This document shows positions 11,098 through 22,000 of a DNA stretch of 64,000 nucleotides, piece by piece. Each line of letters starts with the position of its first letter. The stretch's first letter is position 1. The DNA comes from Carya illinoinensis (lineage: Eukaryota; Streptophyta; Magnoliopsida; Fagales; Juglandaceae), in contig NC_056766.1 of assembly GCF_018687715.1 (NCBI RefSeq), forward strand, positions 18,445,501-18,509,500, in the 5' to 3' direction. Both the position numbers and the translations under genes were made by a program. Below the pieces are notes generated by a model. The model was not told the DNA's origin. It ran no database searches and worked only from the letters and a program-made list of their open reading frames with translations.

Positions 11098-11574
11098 CTA
11101 ATTTCGAGTCATTTTGAGCTTTCCATGAGAATTTTTATGGAGCAAGAGAAGCTTCTTCAAGACCTTCACGATCAACAGCGTGCCTGGCTTCCTAGTCAAT
11201 GGCTTAACACTACCCAATTCCACCATATCTCTGGAAGAAAAAGTATTGAATCTTGAAGTAGATGTTTTTGACAATTCTTCATTGAAATATTCCTCCCACA
11301 ACATGTCCATCTTCTCCTCTTCATCATCGTCATTGTTGTCGTCATCGTCATCCATCCCATCATTCACCTCTTTTCCACCATCCTCTGCATATGAGAAGCT
11401 CACTCTTTGGCTTTTCATGATTGGTTCTGGTGCAAAAGTACAGTCTTCCTCATCTTCTTGATGGCTGCAAGAGTCTAGAGAGGCTGCCGGAGAGAGTTGC
11501 CACAACTGGGGCGAACCGATTCTGCATAGGAAGGCGTTCCCAATTATGGGGAAGCTGAAATCTTCTATGGCCAT
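11098..11574 (-). CDS. Small acidic plant protein, function unknown
   Basis: A single-exon frame of 158 residues starting at ATG 11574 and ending with TAG at 11098. The sequence has the look of a real host gene: a conserved-looking N-terminus (MAIEDFSFPIIGN, followed by a SPQLWQLSPAAS stretch), an acidic low-complexity middle (runs of Asp and Glu around residues 68-88), a short MDMLWEEYFNEEL motif after the acidic run, and a basic, leucine-rich C-terminal helix (LIVKVLKKLLLLHK). Similar small single-exon proteins with an acidic run followed by an M-D-x-L-W-E-E motif occur in many dicots without known function, as far as I recall. No signal peptide or membrane segment is apparent; the acidic middle is probably disordered. 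A TATA-like ATATAAAA lies on the minus strand at about 11745-11752, some 170 bases before the ATG. I do not assign a biochemical role. Confidence 0.65.
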   Translation of the reverse strand: MAIEDFSFPIIGNAFLCRIGSPQLWQLSPAASLDSCSHQEDEEDCTFAPEPIMKSQRVSFSYAEDGGKEVNDGMDDDDDNNDDDEEEKMDMLWEEYFNEELSKTSTSRFNTFSSRDMVELGSVKPLTRKPGTLLIVKVLKKLLLLHKNSHGKLKMTRN

Positions 11575-11806
11575 GGCTCTTGATTTTGTATGTTATGGGG
11601 AGATGGGAATGACAAGGGTGTTGTACTGGGGTTGGAGTCCTGGTAGTTGTTTAGGAAGTTTTAGTTCAACCGCTTCAAAAGGTTACATTCTAAATTTTAA
11701 AGTCCATTTATTTGAAGAAGAATCTAACTAGGTTGGGGCCCCATGTTTTATATTTTCCTGGTGAAGGTTTAGCATCTTTCAATTGTTCCATCCAAATGAT
11801 TAGGCT

Positions 11807-12014
11807 AGGTTTGGATATAAAGATGTTTTAATCTCATCTCAACTCATCTTATATCATCATTACATTCCAAATTTTCATATAAAATATAATAAATAATTTA
11901 ATTTTTTCAAATTCAAAAATAATAATAATATTAAAAAATAATACTCTATCAATATTTTATTTAATTTTTAACTTTTATCTAAAATCATCTCATTCTATCT
12001 CACTATCCAAACCT
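11807..12014. mobile_element. AT-rich MITE with 11-bp terminal inverted repeats
   Basis: The ends aggtttggata (11807-11817) and tatccaaacct (12004-12014) are exact inverse complements and enclose about 190 bp of non-coding AT-rich DNA (including 'aaaatataataaataattta' and 'aataataataatatt' words). The same interior words and GTTTGGAT/ATCCAAAC ends recur at 44301-44507 and 62260-62421, showing a dispersed family. The target-site duplication was not clear, so the superfamily is open. It lies about 230 bp upstream of the minus-strand gene at 11098-11574. Confidence 0.65.
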
Positions 12015-13748
12015 TTCCTAATTATTACGTAGTGTCGAAATTTGATATATTATAATCTTACTTTATTATAGACGTCATTAACAAATCAATAAATATAATA
12101 AGAAACTTAATGTTATCGTATTTTATGATAAAATGAGAATCCCACATCATCTATATATATTAGGAAATTTTACCTAATAATCAACCGTCTAATTAAATTA
12201 TAATCCTGTTCTTGCCCATTGATAAAAGTGAAGGGATGCGTTTCATTGACTTCTATTTGTCAAAATTAGTGTAAAAAAGAGGATAATATTGAAAGGTGAA
12301 TTTATTTAATAGGTGTATATATAGAGATCTTGATTCTTGTCTCCTTGAATATGTTGACTAGCACAATGGTTTGTAATGATGGTAACCATCATTTGCTTAT
12401 ACCAACTTACATATTGACATCTCAAGGGTAAAGATGTCTTTGAAACTAAAAAATATGAGTTTAATCCAATGTGAATGAAATATTAAGCTGCTAAACGATT
12501 CGTTTCTTAATTTTACTCATGAGAAATTGATTAGGAAAATGACTTAACAGCACATATGCAACTAATTTCTTGTGTGCGTAATTTACTACAAGGGAAAAAT
12601 GAATGAAAGAGCCCACTTGTTTGAATTGGTTGCATATTGTGATAGAACAAATTATGTATGGTGATATGGCAAAAAGTGGGTGTATACTGAAACAATAGAA
12701 TAAATACAGGAAAAAAACTCTCGAACAGGAAAGCTCTAAATATGAGAGAGATGAACATATAAAGTAGACATTATAATATTATTAATTTTATTCACGTAGA
12801 TTTTTAGTTATGCATTCAATATTTAATAAATATTATAGGACCCACTTGACATCATGTCTATCATCTTCAATAGAAATTTTCAAATTTGATATAACCCATC
12901 TAGCAAGGGATTGATACGAGAACCCTTTTTTCCTTTGCTAAAATTTTTAATTTTCCATGGTACCATTGACAATGATGGATTGAAAATTGGAAGGGACGGC
13001 AATTCTACTTGGACTCTTCTACATTTGCATGAAATCAATGGCAGCTCTGCCAAGTGAGCTACTTCTACCAAGTGAGCTACTTCTACCAAAATTCCCAATC
13101 AGATAGGCAATGCACCTAGTATGGGTCAGGGAAGGACCTAGTGAAAGGACCAAGTAAATAATCTTTACCTTGAGTAAACTGTGCCAGCCAATTTCTATGG
13201 GCATGGAAAGATTTTGGCTGGGCTAAAGAATTCATTTCAATGGGGCCATGCCAAATTGCAAAAGAAAGTAGAAAGAAGAAAAGAAAATTGATTCCTTTCA
13301 AAGTTGTTAAAAAATGCCTCATTACTTCAAATAAAATGCTACTAGTAGATCAGCTAAACCGAATTAATGCAAAATATAGTTTTTGGATGTGCAAGTTCCA
13401 CATATCCATTTAAAAAAAAAAAAAGATTTATCGTTAAAAAATTTATTTTTTCATATAGATACCATATATACCCACTATTTTCAAAAGGAATATACGAGAC
13501 TTGTTCACTTTAAAACTGTAAATATCATTTCTCATCTACTAAAAAGCTTTCGTTCACCTAAAAATTGTGCATAACATTCTTATATTTAGAGATGCAAAGG
13601 TTACTTGTGAAAAACTAAAGGCTGATAATTTTATGTTTTTAAAGAGTTTGCACCAATCAGCATATCATAAATCTATACAAACAATTTTTTTAATAACTCC
13701 ATATAAGTCAAGATAATGGAATGTGGCCCACTTATTGGGAACGATTAA
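12015..13748. other. Intergenic DNA
   Basis: No gene recognised in 1.7 kb. The only structured element is a short direct repeat near 13050-13088, where an 18-bp unit (gtgagctacttctaccaa) occurs twice in tandem. Open frames on the minus strand (12531-12758, 12880-13322) have no recognisable domain and look like chance. Confidence 0.45.
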
Positions 13749-14043
13749 TGTCAAGAGACACAGGCCAAGACTAAAGCTACAAGTCGTTTTACATATTCAG
13801 TTATTCATATTCTTAGTTGTCGCATACATTAAATATTCTTTTATTCATTTTTTGTATATGCTTAGTAGCTGGCACACTACGATAGGTTTAGTTTGTTAGT
13901 CTGTTAGATGATTCTCTGTATATATGCTCGATAGCAGTCTTGTAAAACAGTAGCTTGAATGGAATCGTAATAGCATTTTTCCTCCATTGATTAGCTCTCT
14001 GTTTCTCCTTTGCTCAACTGCACCTTCCTTTTATTTCCTTACA
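13749..14043 (+). mobile_element. copia 5' LTR
   Basis: Starts TGTCAAG and most likely ends ...TTACA immediately before the primer-binding site, giving 295 bp with TG...CA ends. Only the first 258 bp (to 14006) are matched by the 3' copy; the remaining 37 bp have no counterpart there. A TATA-like tatatat (13919-13925) is present in both copies and probably marks the promoter. Confidence 0.75.
13919..13925 (+). promoter_or_regulatory. TATA-like box of the copia LTR
   Basis: The sequence tatatat inside 'ctctgtatatatgctcg' is the only strong TATA-like element in the LTR and is conserved in the 3' LTR at the equivalent place (27637-27643). Its position, about 120 bp before the primer-binding site, suits an LTR U3/R boundary. 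This is a sequence-pattern inference. Confidence 0.35.
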
Positions 14044-14057
14044 TGGTATCAAGAGCC
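14044..14057 (+). other. copia primer-binding site (tRNA-iMet type)
   Basis: TGGTATCAAGAGCC follows the LTR directly and resembles the initiator methionine tRNA 3' end complement, as in most plant copia elements, with one extra A compared with the usual TGGTATCAGAGC. Confidence 0.75.
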
Positions 14058-14073
14058 ATTGAGAGCATTTTCA

Positions 14074-16471
14074 ATGGAAACTCCCAGCTCCGAATCCCCA
14101 AGCCTCACTCTAACCCAAAATCAAACACCTCATCTCCATACCTCAACCTCAATGATCCGGCAAATCCATATCGGCTTGATCACGGCGATAACCCAGCCCT
14201 AACCCTTGTCACCGATCTTCTTACTACTCACAATTATGCCACCTGGTCTTGCTCGATCCGTCGTGCTCTCCGAGCCAAAAACAAACTTGGTTTTATAACC
14301 GGATCTCTCATCAAACCTTCTCAACCCACAGACCCTTTACTTGAGCTTTGGGAGCGCTGCAACGACATGGTCGTGTCTTAGCTCCAAAACTCGATCAATC
14401 CTTCTCTCCAGTCCAGCGTTCTGTTCATTGATGATGCTTAAGAAATTTGGCTGGATCTTCAGGAGCGATTCTCTCAACAAAACGGTCCTCGTATCTACCA
14501 ACTCAAAAAGGATTTGGCTGCTCTGCTTCAAGACCACGACCCGGTTAGTATTTACTATGGAAAATTAAAAGCTCTTTGGGATGAACTTTCTGTATATGAT
14601 CCCATTCCAGCTTGTAATTGTGGTCTTATGAAAACATTGCTGGATCGATCTCAACGAGATTGTGTACTGCAATTTTTAATGGGTCTCAACGACACCTATA
14701 CCCCCATCCGAGACCAAATCATGCTTATGGATCCCCTTCCCCCTGTCTCTAAGGTGTTTTCCCTAGTGCAACAGCAGGAAAGACATCACGAAATGACCTC
14801 CCACACCCCATCTCCCGAAACCATGGCTATGGCAGTGAAGAAACCCTACACTCCTTCCAAATTCTCTCCTAAACCAAACCACTCTTTCAAAAAGGACCGT
14901 CCCTACTACAGTCACTGTAAAATTACTGGCCATATTTTTGAGACTTGCTTCAAGGCTGGTAATGCTGAACCACCCCTTTGCACACATTGCAACTTGACTG
15001 GCCACACCATTGAGAAATGCTACAGAGTCAATGGATATCCACCTGGCCACAAATACGACACCAAACAGCAGCAGGCCTCTGGTTTCCTTGCAAATCAGAC
15101 ATCTCTTTTGATTGCTTATGAATCTGAAGACACCAGTGATGACAAATTTGGATTGACCAAGCAACAATATCAGCAACTAATGGCCCTGATCCAACCTCAG
15201 GATTCCCCAATTGCGGCTTCTGTTATCCACTCCAGGAACACAAATCAACCCTCTCTTCATACAACATCATGTTCCAAAATGTCTGGTACTTTTATTTCTC
15301 TGTCTACAAGCACACACAGCTCCATAAATGCATCCTCTGTCGATTGGATATTGGACACAGGTGCTACAGACCACATGGTCTGCAGTACCACTTTTCTTAC
15401 CACTATCACATCCACTGTTTCTTACCTTGTAAAACTGCCCAATGGTCAATCCGCCCCTGTCACACACATTGGAACACTTCAGTTAACTAATTCTATCATT
15501 CTACATAATGTTCTATGTGTGCCATCATTTTCTTTCAACCTTATTTTAGCAAACGAACTAACCTCTACCCTAAATTGTTGTTTGCTCTTCTTTTCCCCTC
15601 ACTGTTTTATTTAGGACCTGCATTCATGGATAACGATTGCGAAGGGTGAGCTCAAGCATGGCTTGTACGACCTTATTTGCAAGGAAGTTCTTCCCTCAGC
15701 ACTAACCATTTTTCTCTCAACATACAAATACAACAACAATTCAAATTTTGCTTGTTTTAGTTCCATTACAAATTCTGTTTCCAATACTGACCTATGGCAT
15801 TGTCGCCTAGGCCATTTATCATTTCCTCGATTACAGTTAATTTCAGATCCTCTTGTACACAAGCAAATTTCATCTATTAATGAAAAATCTTGCAAAATTT
15901 GCCCCTTAGCTAAGTTCCATCGTTTACCTTTTCCGGATAGTTCACACTCTTCATCAAGAATCTTTGAGCTCATCCATTGTGACTTATGGGGTCCTTGCTC
16001 CACAACTGCACATGATGGCTCAAAGTATTTCTTGACCATTGTTGATGACTTTTCCAGAACTACTTGGGTTTATTTGCTTACTGCCAAAACAGAAACCAGA
16101 AAATGCCTTGAAGCTTTTTACAATCTTGTTGAAACACAATTTCAAGTGAAAATTCAAATCCTGAGAAGTGATAATGGTGCTGAATTTAACATGCACGATT
16201 TTTTCAATCAAAAAGAAATCATCCACCACACAACTTGTGTAGCAACACCTCAACAAAATGGCATTGTTGAGAGGAAGCACCAGCACTTATTAAATGTGGC
16301 TCGTGCCCTTGTTTTTCAAGCTGGTCTTCCCTTAACTTACTGGAATGAATCCATCCTTACAGCCACATACATAATTAACAGGCTTCCATCACCCATTTTA
16401 AACAATAAAACACCTTATGAGCTTCTTTTCAATAAGAAACCCGAATATGCCCACATGAAGATATTTGGTTC
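14074..16471 (+). pseudogene. copia gag-protease-integrase (5' part of polyprotein), broken
   Basis: The ATG at 14074 (METPSSESP...) begins in one frame and the gag continues in another (LNLNDPANPY..., NYATWSCSIRRAL), so a frameshift lies near 14120-14150. Stops follow at 14379-14381 (TAG) and 14439-14441 (TAA) in the gag domain. From 14514 the frame is open: gag C-terminus, a decayed knuckle (SHCKITGHIFETC) and an intact one (CTHCNLTGHTIEKC), then the protease with its DTGA site (about 15353). Another stop at 15612-15614 precedes the integrase: the GAG-pre-integrase HHCC zinc site (HCRLGH...CKIC), then all three DDE residues (HCDLWG, SDNGAEF, NGIVERKH). The coding sequence is cut at 16471 by the gypsy LTR within KIFGS. 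Products would be truncated and non-functional. Confidence 0.88.
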
Positions 16472-16983
16472 TGTGACGCCCCCAAATCCCCACGTCCAAA
16501 CACGGGGAAATCGAGACGTCCGGATGATGACATCACGGGTCACCACCCTAACAACGTGTGCCGAGTGTGTGCAAGGCAACAAATGTGCACAAGAAATACG
16601 CAGCGGATAACGAAAGTCATATAACTAAGTACCAGAATTTTTCTTAACATAATACAAGCTGTTTAAAACATACATAAATAAAATATTTCAAAACACAAAT
16701 ACAGCTTTAAAACAAACATAAGGCATAGCATCAGCAACCCGGCGGAGTCGCATCCTCGGGCTCAGCCTCCTCCTCCTCGTCCTCGAACTCTGCACCAAAA
16801 GCTACGGAACCAAAAATGGTTCCGCAGGTAAGTATAACCCAAACACTACCAGATAAAAACACATATAACTCAAACAACATGCACGCAAGAACAACCAAAA
16901 CACATGCCCCGCAAAGCACATTTTTACCACGCACGCCAAAAACCCATTTGGCCCATAAAACATTACCATAAAACCAAACCTCG

Positions 16984-17075
16984 CCATTATCCCAGATAAT
17001 GGCCCAAACCACCATTTTCCCAGAAAATGGATCAAATGCCTCAAAATCACAACTCGCCATTTTCCCAGAAAATGG
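16984..17075. repeat. Three short perfect hairpins in the gypsy 3' LTR
   Basis: Three 19-nt inverted repeats with 8-bp arms and the loop CCA: 16984-17002 (CCATTATC / GATAATGG), 17012-17030 and 17057-17075 (both CCATTTTC / GAAAATGG). The first differs from the others by a paired T-to-A and A-to-T change that keeps the stem. The same three occur in the 5' LTR at 24477-24568. Confidence 0.8.
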
Positions 17076-17114
17076 CCCATAACCGAAAACCATAACAACA
17101 ATCCGCTCCGTATG

Positions 17115-17700
17115 CACCATGATCTCCCCTAGGGATCATCCGCACACCCTGGCTCAGTGCCACACCGCAGAGAACGGCTACGCATGTGACACCTAAACGA
17201 GCGATGCCCAGACTCACGCCCAGGGCGTACCGGGCCAGGCCATCCTCTAGCCCTCGCCAGCAAAGGGTCACGGAGTCGGTGAATAGAGCGATGCCTAGAC
17301 TCGCGCTCAGCGCGTACCGGGCTAGACCCATCCTCTAGTTCCGCTCCCGTCATCGCCCAGCGACAACTCAGGGGACGTCACTCAGTATTAACCACTCCCG
17401 AGTGACCAGAGGAGTTCCGATTACGCATACACCATGATCTCCCCTAGGGATCATCCGTATACATGGCTCTGTACCACACCGCAGGTAACGACTGCGCATG
17501 TGGCACCTACACGAGAGATGCCCAGACTCGCGCCCAGCGCGTACCGGGCTGGGCCATCCTCTAGTCCCCGCCACTAGAAGGACCACGGAGTCGACACGAC
17601 ATCGTTACCATATCGCGCGATCCGGTCGTCGCCCTGCGACAACCCAGGGGATGTCACTCAGTATTATCCGCTCCCGAGTGACTAGAGGAGCTCGACCGTG
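17115..17700. repeat. GC-rich tandem repeat inside the gypsy 3' LTR
   Basis: A unit beginning caccatgatctcccctaggg starts at 17115 and again at 17430, a 315-bp period; the second copy runs to about 17700. The first unit holds an internal duplication of a segment containing 'gcgtaccgggc' (about 17196-17235 and 17289-17326). The array is rich in CpG, in contrast to the AT-rich surroundings, and is repeated in the 5' LTR at about 24608-25193. Confidence 0.75.
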
Positions 17701-18586
17701 ATAATAACCCATCCCGGCTTGGGCTCATGAGACACACGCACCCAACAGCCAAAAACGCCGATAAACATGATTTACTCAAATAAAATAAAATGCACATGTA
17801 TGCAATATGCAACGCACGCAAATAAAATGCAACGCACGCCTCACAGCACAACCAAATCAACCAAACAAAGCACTCCGTCCTCAATCCATCCGACCCCCGA
17901 AACTCCTCGGACTCAGTCCGGAATCAACAACCAACAACAATAAAATATTGAGTGAGCAATATATATTAAAATCTGAAAATATGGTTTGGAAAATACTTAC
18001 AGCGCTATATGGCAATTTTAGAAAACACGCGGCGTTGCAAACGGCAGAAAAACAGCAACGTCACAGTGAAAATTCACTGTGGTCGTGGGTTGTGAAAAAC
18101 CCACTTTTGAACGGGGACAAACTAGGACACGAAATTGATAGGGAATGGTCTAGGGATGGTTGTGAAGCTATTGGAAGTGATGAACGGCCGCGGGTGGCGG
18201 CGGAATCGCCGGAAAATGGCCAAAAAACCCAAATCGGAAACTAAGCTCGTAGGAGCTGTTCCGGTGGTCGTTGGAGGCCGGAAATGGGTGGGTTAGGACG
18301 GCAAGGGACCGGTGATGAAGTGGTGAAGAAATGGTGGCCGGAGGTGGAGCGACGGCGGCGGATCGGAGCAAAATCCGTGCGCCCTTTTTGGAGTTTTTCC
18401 GGCCAAACGGCCGGCCGGTTGGGGGTGGCCTTCGGAGGGGTGGTGCGCCGGAGGGAGGGGAAGAGAATGGGACCGGTGGGGGGCCGAACGGTGGCCGGAC
18501 GGCACTGGGTTGGGCTGAAGAGGTGTTCGGCCGTGAGGGAGAGGGAAGAGAGAGAGAGCCGATCGGGGGAGGGGGGGTTCGAACGC

Positions 18587-18697
18587 GGGAGAGAGAAAAG
18601 AAAAAGAAGAAAAAAAGAAAAATAAGGGAAAAAGGAAAGAAGAAGAAAAAAAGAAAAAGGAAAAAGAAAAAGAAAGAAAAAAAAAAAAGAAAAGAGA
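18587..18697. repeat. 111-nt polypurine stretch in LTR U3
   Basis: Plus-strand A/G only, apart from one T at 18623. On the element's own strand this is a polypyrimidine tract in the U3 part of the 3' LTR. The corresponding part of the 5' LTR has been deleted, so no second copy is available for comparison. Confidence 0.75.
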
Positions 18698-18920
18698 TGT
18701 ATGGAAAAGAGGAGATCTAATCCTCATTCCGGGAAGCAAAACTAAACCGCCCAAAAAGAGATTAAAAACCACAAAACAACTAAAAGAAATAAAACACAAC
18801 CTCAAATAAATTAAAAACAAATTTTAAAAAACGCAAATAAATTAAAATAAATAACTAATATATTAATTAAAATAAAAACAACTATTTCAGCGAAAATACA
18901 CTCAAAAACGGGTCATCACA

Positions 18921-18933
18921 TCCTCCCCTCCTT
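18921..18933 (-). other. gypsy polypurine tract
   Basis: On the minus strand AAGGAGGGGAGGA sits directly before the 3' LTR start TGTGATGACC. It would prime plus-strand DNA synthesis. It fixes the inner edge of the 3' LTR. Confidence 0.85.
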
Positions 18934-19037
18934 AAAAACAATTTCGTCCTCGAAATTGCAAGATCAACCACCAACTTAAAGCAAGCCACATAAAACACAT
19001 ACATCAACTGCGACCAAGATTAAGATACATACCTTCT

Positions 19038-22000
19038 CTATTCGAATAAGTATGGATACTGCTCCCTCATGTCCGCTACTCGCTCCCAAGAGAAGTCTTG
19101 TGCCAACGGATCTCCCCAAGCCACCTTAACCAAGGGTATCGTCTTGGACCTCAACTGTTGCTCCTTCCAATCCATGATCTGCGACGGAACAACCTCATAA
19201 GTGAGATCCGGTTGCAACTGAATACTTGCTGGGTCGACGAAACGTGGCTCTTGCTGACCAAAGCTCTTCTTCAGGGATGATACGTGGAAGACATCATGAA
19301 CATCCCCAAAATAATCTGGCAAGGCAACTCTATAGGCGACGGATCCTACCTTCTCCAAAATCTGAAAAGGGTCGACATACCTCGGATCTAGCTTCCTCTT
19401 CTTACCAAAACGCTTAACACCTCTCATGGGAGAGACTTTAAGGTAAACCCAATCACCAACTTCAAAAGACAACTCTCTCCTCCTGGTATCAGCGTAGCTT
19501 TTCTGGCGACTCTGAGCTGCCGCCATTTTATCTCTGATGATCCGGAGATGGCTTTGCATCTCTTGAATTATTTCGGGTCCAATAATTCTACCTTCCCCAA
19601 CTTCATCCCAACACAAGGGCGACCTGCACTTTCTCCCATAAAGGGCTTCATAGGGAGCCATCTGAATGGTCGCATGGAAGCTGTTATTGTAGGCAAACTC
19701 GATGAGCGGCAAATGATTTTCCCAACTCCCTTGGAATTCCATGACACATGCTCGCAGCATGTCTTCCAGGGTCTGTATGGTGCGCTCTGACTGGCCGTCT
19801 GTCTGCGGGTGGTAAGCAGTACTGAACTTCAACTTAGTGCCCAAAGCTGCCTGCAAACTCTTCCAGAACTGCGACATGAACCTTGGGTCTCGGTCCGACA
19901 CTATACTCTTTGGTATGCCGTGTAGCCGCATTACCTCTTTGACATACAAACGGGTCAACTTACCCAAAGAGTCGGTGTTATTAACAGGCAGAAAATGAGC
20001 ACTCTTCGTTAACCGGTCCACAATCACCCAAACAGAATTCTTCCCACTAGGCGTTCTCGGCAAACCCACAACAAAGTCCATCGTGATGTCATCCCATTTC
20101 CACTCAGGAATTGGGAGGGGTTGGAGCATACCTGCAGGTCTCTGATGCTCGGCCTTTACCTGATGGCATGTGTGACATTTCTCAACATATAAGGCAATGT
20201 CCTTCTTCATTCCATCCCACCAGTAATTTTTCTTCAAGTCCCGATACATCTTTGTACTGCCGGGATGAACTGAATAAGGGGCCGCATGAGCTTCCGCCAT
20301 GATCCGCTCTTTGAATTCTGAGTCTTTAGGGACCACTCTGCGATCTCGGAACCGAAGTATCCCATCATTATCCATGCTATAATGTAACGGCCCTCGAGAT
20401 TTTCTGACTCTTTTTCTGATGATCAACAGCTTCGGATCCTTCCTTTGGAGAGTCTTCAATTCTTCAAAATCAGTTACCCGAATATCAAGAACTGAAGATA
20501 AAATCTCCACTTGCTGCGAACTCTCTATAAGGAGCCTTCTCATCCCATAAAGCAACGAATCCATTTCTAACGGTTCGGCTTCATCTTCCAAATGTGACTT
20601 CCGGCTCAAAGCATCAGCAACTATATTAGCCTTCCCCGGGTGGTACTTGATCTCACACTGATAGTCACTGATTAGCTCCAGCCATCGCCTCTGCCTCATA
20701 TTCAGATTTTTCTGGGAAAACAAATGCTTCAAACTCTTGTGATCAGTAAATACCTCGCAAGCTTCCCCATACAAGAAGTGCTGCCAGATCTTAAGGGCAA
20801 AAACAATCGCAGCCAATTCTAGATCGTGCGTCGGATAATTCTTTTCATGGTCCTTTAGCTGACGAGATGCATAGGCTACAACCCGTCCTTCCTGCATAAG
20901 GACACAACCCAAACCGAACTTAGACGCATCACTGAAGACTACGAATGGCTTATGCGGTTCTGGGAGTGCTAACACTGGTGCCGTCGTCAACCTGTTCTTT
21001 AATTCCTGGAAGCTTCTCTCACACTTCTCTGACCAAACAAATTATGTATTCTTCCGAGTCAAAGCTGTGAGAGGTCCAGATAGGCGAGCAAAACCCTCTA
21101 CAAATCTTCGGTAGTAACCGGCGAGCCCCAAGAAACTCCTGATCTCACGGACTATAGTCGGGCGCTGCCATGACAAAATGGCTTCTACCTTACTAGGATC
21201 AACTGCCACTCCGCCCCGGGAAATTACATGCCCAAGAAATTTAACTTCCTCCAACCAGAACTCACACTTGCTGAGCTTGGCGTATAGCTGGTGTTCTCTC
21301 AATCTCTCAAGTACCAGACTAAGATGATACACATGCTCTTCAACATCTCGGGAATAAATCAGTATATCATCAATAAATACTACCACAAAGGAATCCAGAT
21401 AAGGTCGAAACACTCGATTCATCAAATCCATGAAAGCTGCAGGGGCATTAGCTAACCCAAACGGCATCACCTTAAATTCATAATGCCCATACCTCGACCT
21501 GAAAGCAGTTTTAGGTACATCCTGGTCTCTGATTCTCAGTTGGTAGTATCCCGACCTCATATCAATCTTAGAGAACACGGCTGCTCCTTGAAGCTGGTCA
21601 AACAAATCATCAATCCGCGGGAGAGGATATTTATTTTTGATGGTCACCTTGTTCAATTCCCGATAGTCAATGCACATACGGAGGGTTCCATCTTTCTTTT
21701 TAACAAATAAAACTGGTGCACCCCACGGCGACGTACTAGGCTGAATAAATCCCTTCTCTACCAATTCTTGCAACTGAGTCTTCAACTCTTTCAATTCAGC
21801 CGGTGCCATGCGATAAGGAGCTTTATGCACAGGAGCCGCTCCAGGTTCCAAGTCTATAACAAACTCCATCTCCCGAACAGGGGGTAGTCTGGGCAAGTCA
21901 TCCACAAACACATCGGGGAACTCTTCCACAACTGGAATGTCTACCAAAGACTTCTTCTCAGACGGCGTGGACACCATCTGCACCAAGAATGCATCCGCTC

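Larger units (their letters stand above)
16472..18920 (-). mobile_element. gypsy 3' LTR (complete, 2,449 bp)
   Basis: Bounded by TG (16472) and CA (18920) on the plus strand; the right edge is set by the polypurine tract and the left edge by the matching start of the 5' LTR at 23965. It contains three hairpins (16984-17075), a GC-rich tandem repeat (17115-about 17700) and, in its U3 part, a 111-nt purine run on the plus strand (18587-18697). Several open frames in it, for example 16731-17120 and 18293-18820 on the minus strand, are low-complexity or repeated in the other LTR and are not taken as genes. Confidence 0.88.

Noticed and set aside
16731..17120. 129-codon minus-strand frame in the gypsy LTR, repeated at 24224-24613
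   Set aside because: Its duplication is simply the LTR pair; the sequence includes the hairpin array and has no protein domain. Open by chance within a repeat.
18331..18720. Frame ending in a long Lys/Glu/Arg stretch
   Set aside because: The tail is a translation of the polypurine tract in the LTR.
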